Origin: Opitutia bacterium
GTDB lineage: Bacteria > Verrucomicrobiota > Verrucomicrobiia > Opitutales > UBA953
Direction of reading: 5' to 3'
Assembly (NCBI GenBank): GCA_947460445.1
Contig: CANHHS010000010.1
Span: forward strand, 1-20,642
Length of the DNA: 20,642 bases
Below, piece after piece: positions 15,492 to 20,642 of the stretch. Under the pieces are notes generated by a model, which saw only the letters and a list, made by a program, of their open reading frames with translations, made no database searches and was not told the DNA's origin. Position 1 is the stretch's first letter. Every line of letters begins with the position of its first letter. The position numbers and the translations under genes are program-made.

Positions 15492-15642
15492 GCTATATGG
15501 AGGGGATGCGGGGTGGGGTAGGCGTGGCAAATGCAAAAAGCCGGGACCGCCTAGGGGCATACGCGCTTGCAAGGGGGGCAAGCACCCTCAAATCTTATCC
15601 CCCGGACGGCTCTTTCCGGCCGCAACGCGCACGCTCCCGACC
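15492..15642. promoter_or_regulatory. Divergent gnd/gltB intergenic region
   Basis: These 151 bases must hold the promoters of both genes. They contain a G-rich tract on the plus strand, and a small inverted repeat GCTTGC/GCAAGC (15565-15570 and 15578-15583, 7-base loop), which includes a TTGCAA -35-like hexamer. A loose -10-like TCTTAT lies at 15593-15598, but the 20-base spacing from TTGCAA is poor, so no promoter can be placed with confidence. No RNA gene or riboswitch fold was recognised. Confidence 0.35.
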
Positions 15643-20193
<4,551 letters not shown>

Positions 20194-20210
20194 CGCCGAC
20201 GGCATTGTTG

Positions 20211-20240
20211 AATAGCCCGGGAGACCGGGCTATTTTATTT
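20211..20240 (+). terminator. Rho-independent terminator of gltB
   Basis: A perfect 10-bp stem (AATAGCCCGG at 20211-20220 and its complement at 20225-20234) closes a GAGA tetraloop of GNRA type and is followed by TTATTT; counting the stem's last bases, the 3' side reads ATTTTATTT. It lies 17 bases after the gltB stop and separates gltB from miaB. Confidence 0.92.
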
Positions 20241-20254
20241 AGTACCCCGGCGAG

Positions 20255-20279
20255 CCTTCCCGCTTGCCCCTTCCCGCTT
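20255..20279. repeat. Short tandem direct repeat upstream of miaB
   Basis: The 11-base unit CCTTCCCGCTT occurs twice (20255-20265 and 20269-20279) with GCC between, a period of 14 bases. It lies between the gltB terminator and the miaB start, 21 bases before the ATG. It could be a paired binding site or a small slippage duplication. Confidence 0.6.
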
Positions 20280-20300
20280 CGGCTCTACCCCCTATCTTGT

Positions 20301-20642
20301 ATGCACCGCGTTCACATACGCACTTATGGATGCCAGATGAATGAGCGCGACTCCGAGGGCGTGGGTGCTTTGTTGCGCTCAAAAGGCTACCTACTCGTGG
20401 CAGACGAAGCCGAAGCCGACATTATTCTAATCAACACCTGTTCCATCCGCGGTTTGGCTGAAGAGAAAGCCATTGGGAAGGCTGATCATCTTTTGCGTGC
20501 TCGTCGCGAAGGCAAAGGTGCTAAATTCATCGGCATCTTAGGATGCATGGCGCAAAATCGTGGAGCCGAACTTTTAGAACGCTTACCCGATTTAGATTTA
20601 ATTGTCGGCACACAGCGCCTGCGCCACATCCCTGATTACCTC
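20301..20642 (+). CDS. miaB: tRNA-2-methylthio-N6-dimethylallyladenosine synthase, N-terminal part (3' end outside window)
   Basis: MiaB is a radical-SAM methylthiotransferase that adds the 2-methylthio group to i6A37 of tRNAs reading U-starting codons. The window holds the first 114 residues, open at the right edge. This is the N-terminal UPF0004 domain, whose three cysteines bind the auxiliary 4Fe-4S cluster: C11 in RTYGCQMNERDSE, C47 in INTCSIRG and C82 in ILGCMAQ. The GCQMNE(R/Y)DSE and NTCSIR wording favours MiaB over the relatives RimO and MtaB. The radical-SAM CxxxCxxC motif and TRAM domain would lie beyond the edge. The ATG at 20301 matches the usual short MiaB start; no Shine-Dalgarno sequence is visible. 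TATCTT lies only 2 bases upstream of the ATG, too close to act as a -10 for this start. The gene is separated from gltB by a terminator and probably has its own promoter. Confidence 0.93.
   Translation, partial: MHRVHIRTYGCQMNERDSEGVGALLRSKGYLLVADEAEADIILINTCSIRGLAEEKAIGKADHLLRARREGKGAKFIGILGCMAQNRGAELLERLPDLDLIVGTQRLRHIPDYL

Noticed and set aside
15492..15581. N-terminal extension of gnd to an upstream ATG
   Set aside because: The extra 30 residues are Pro/Leu-rich and unlike Gnd. The ATG at 15491 gives the normal family start just before the Rossmann motif.
15565..15583. GCTTGC/GCAAGC hairpin upstream of gltB as a riboswitch or attenuator
   Set aside because: It is a single 6-bp stem with no further conserved structure, and there is no T tract or leader peptide.
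15409..15642. N-terminal extension of gltB
   Set aside because: It would overlap gnd by about 80 bases and bury the propeptide and catalytic C23. The ATG at 15643 places the Cys as expected.

Overview
This window looks like chromosomal DNA from a member of the PVC superphylum, most probably a verrucomicrobium and perhaps of the Opitutae. The strongest sign is a 1656-residue secreted protein built on the PVC-type propeller and CxxCH heme module, a combination concentrated in Planctomycetes, Verrucomicrobia and Lentisphaerae. The style of the trans-sulfuration enzyme next to lysA agrees. The taxon is inferred from protein style only; no rRNA is present. Genes are packed tightly, no gap exceeds about 150 bases, and most start codons lack an obvious Shine-Dalgarno sequence.

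Layout, left to right. (1) Positions 2-1936: the 3' end of lysA (diaminopimelate decarboxylase) and, 3 bases later, a PLP-dependent trans-sulfuration-family enzyme. This is an amino-acid operon on the lysine/methionine side of aspartate metabolism. (2) Positions 1982-6952: the giant secreted heme protein, with ThuA-like domains at both ends. It converges on a secreted YHYH-domain protein (6956-7951, minus) with stop codons 3 bases apart inside a 15-base palindrome. (3) Positions 8054-8548, minus: a small exported Ala/Lys-rich helical protein with its own terminator. (4) Positions 8615-13964, plus: a MIP/aquaporin-family channel, a small four-helix membrane protein, and a complete tripartite ABC efflux system of DevBCA/MacAB type (permease, ATPase, periplasmic adaptor, outer-membrane lipoprotein). 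It ends at a bidirectional terminator. (5) Positions 13992-15491, minus: gnd, divergent from gltB at 15643-20193 (glutamate synthase large subunit). The window closes with a terminator and the 5' end of miaB (from 20301).

How the genes fit together. gnd produces NADPH through the oxidative pentose phosphate route, and glutamate synthase consumes NADPH or reduced ferredoxin. gltD is not next to gltB, so the electron donor is open. The ABC genes form one exporter spanning both membranes. The MIP channel and four-helix protein are on the same strand just upstream, so joint transcription is plausible but unproven. The large heme protein and the YHYH protein both carry signal peptides and probably act outside the cytoplasm.

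I found no mobile element, CRISPR array, phage gene, tRNA or rRNA. Most of the window is housekeeping. The parts most worth a second look are the double-ThuA heme protein, the MIP channel lacking the normal selectivity-filter arginine, and the channel/membrane-protein/exporter cluster.
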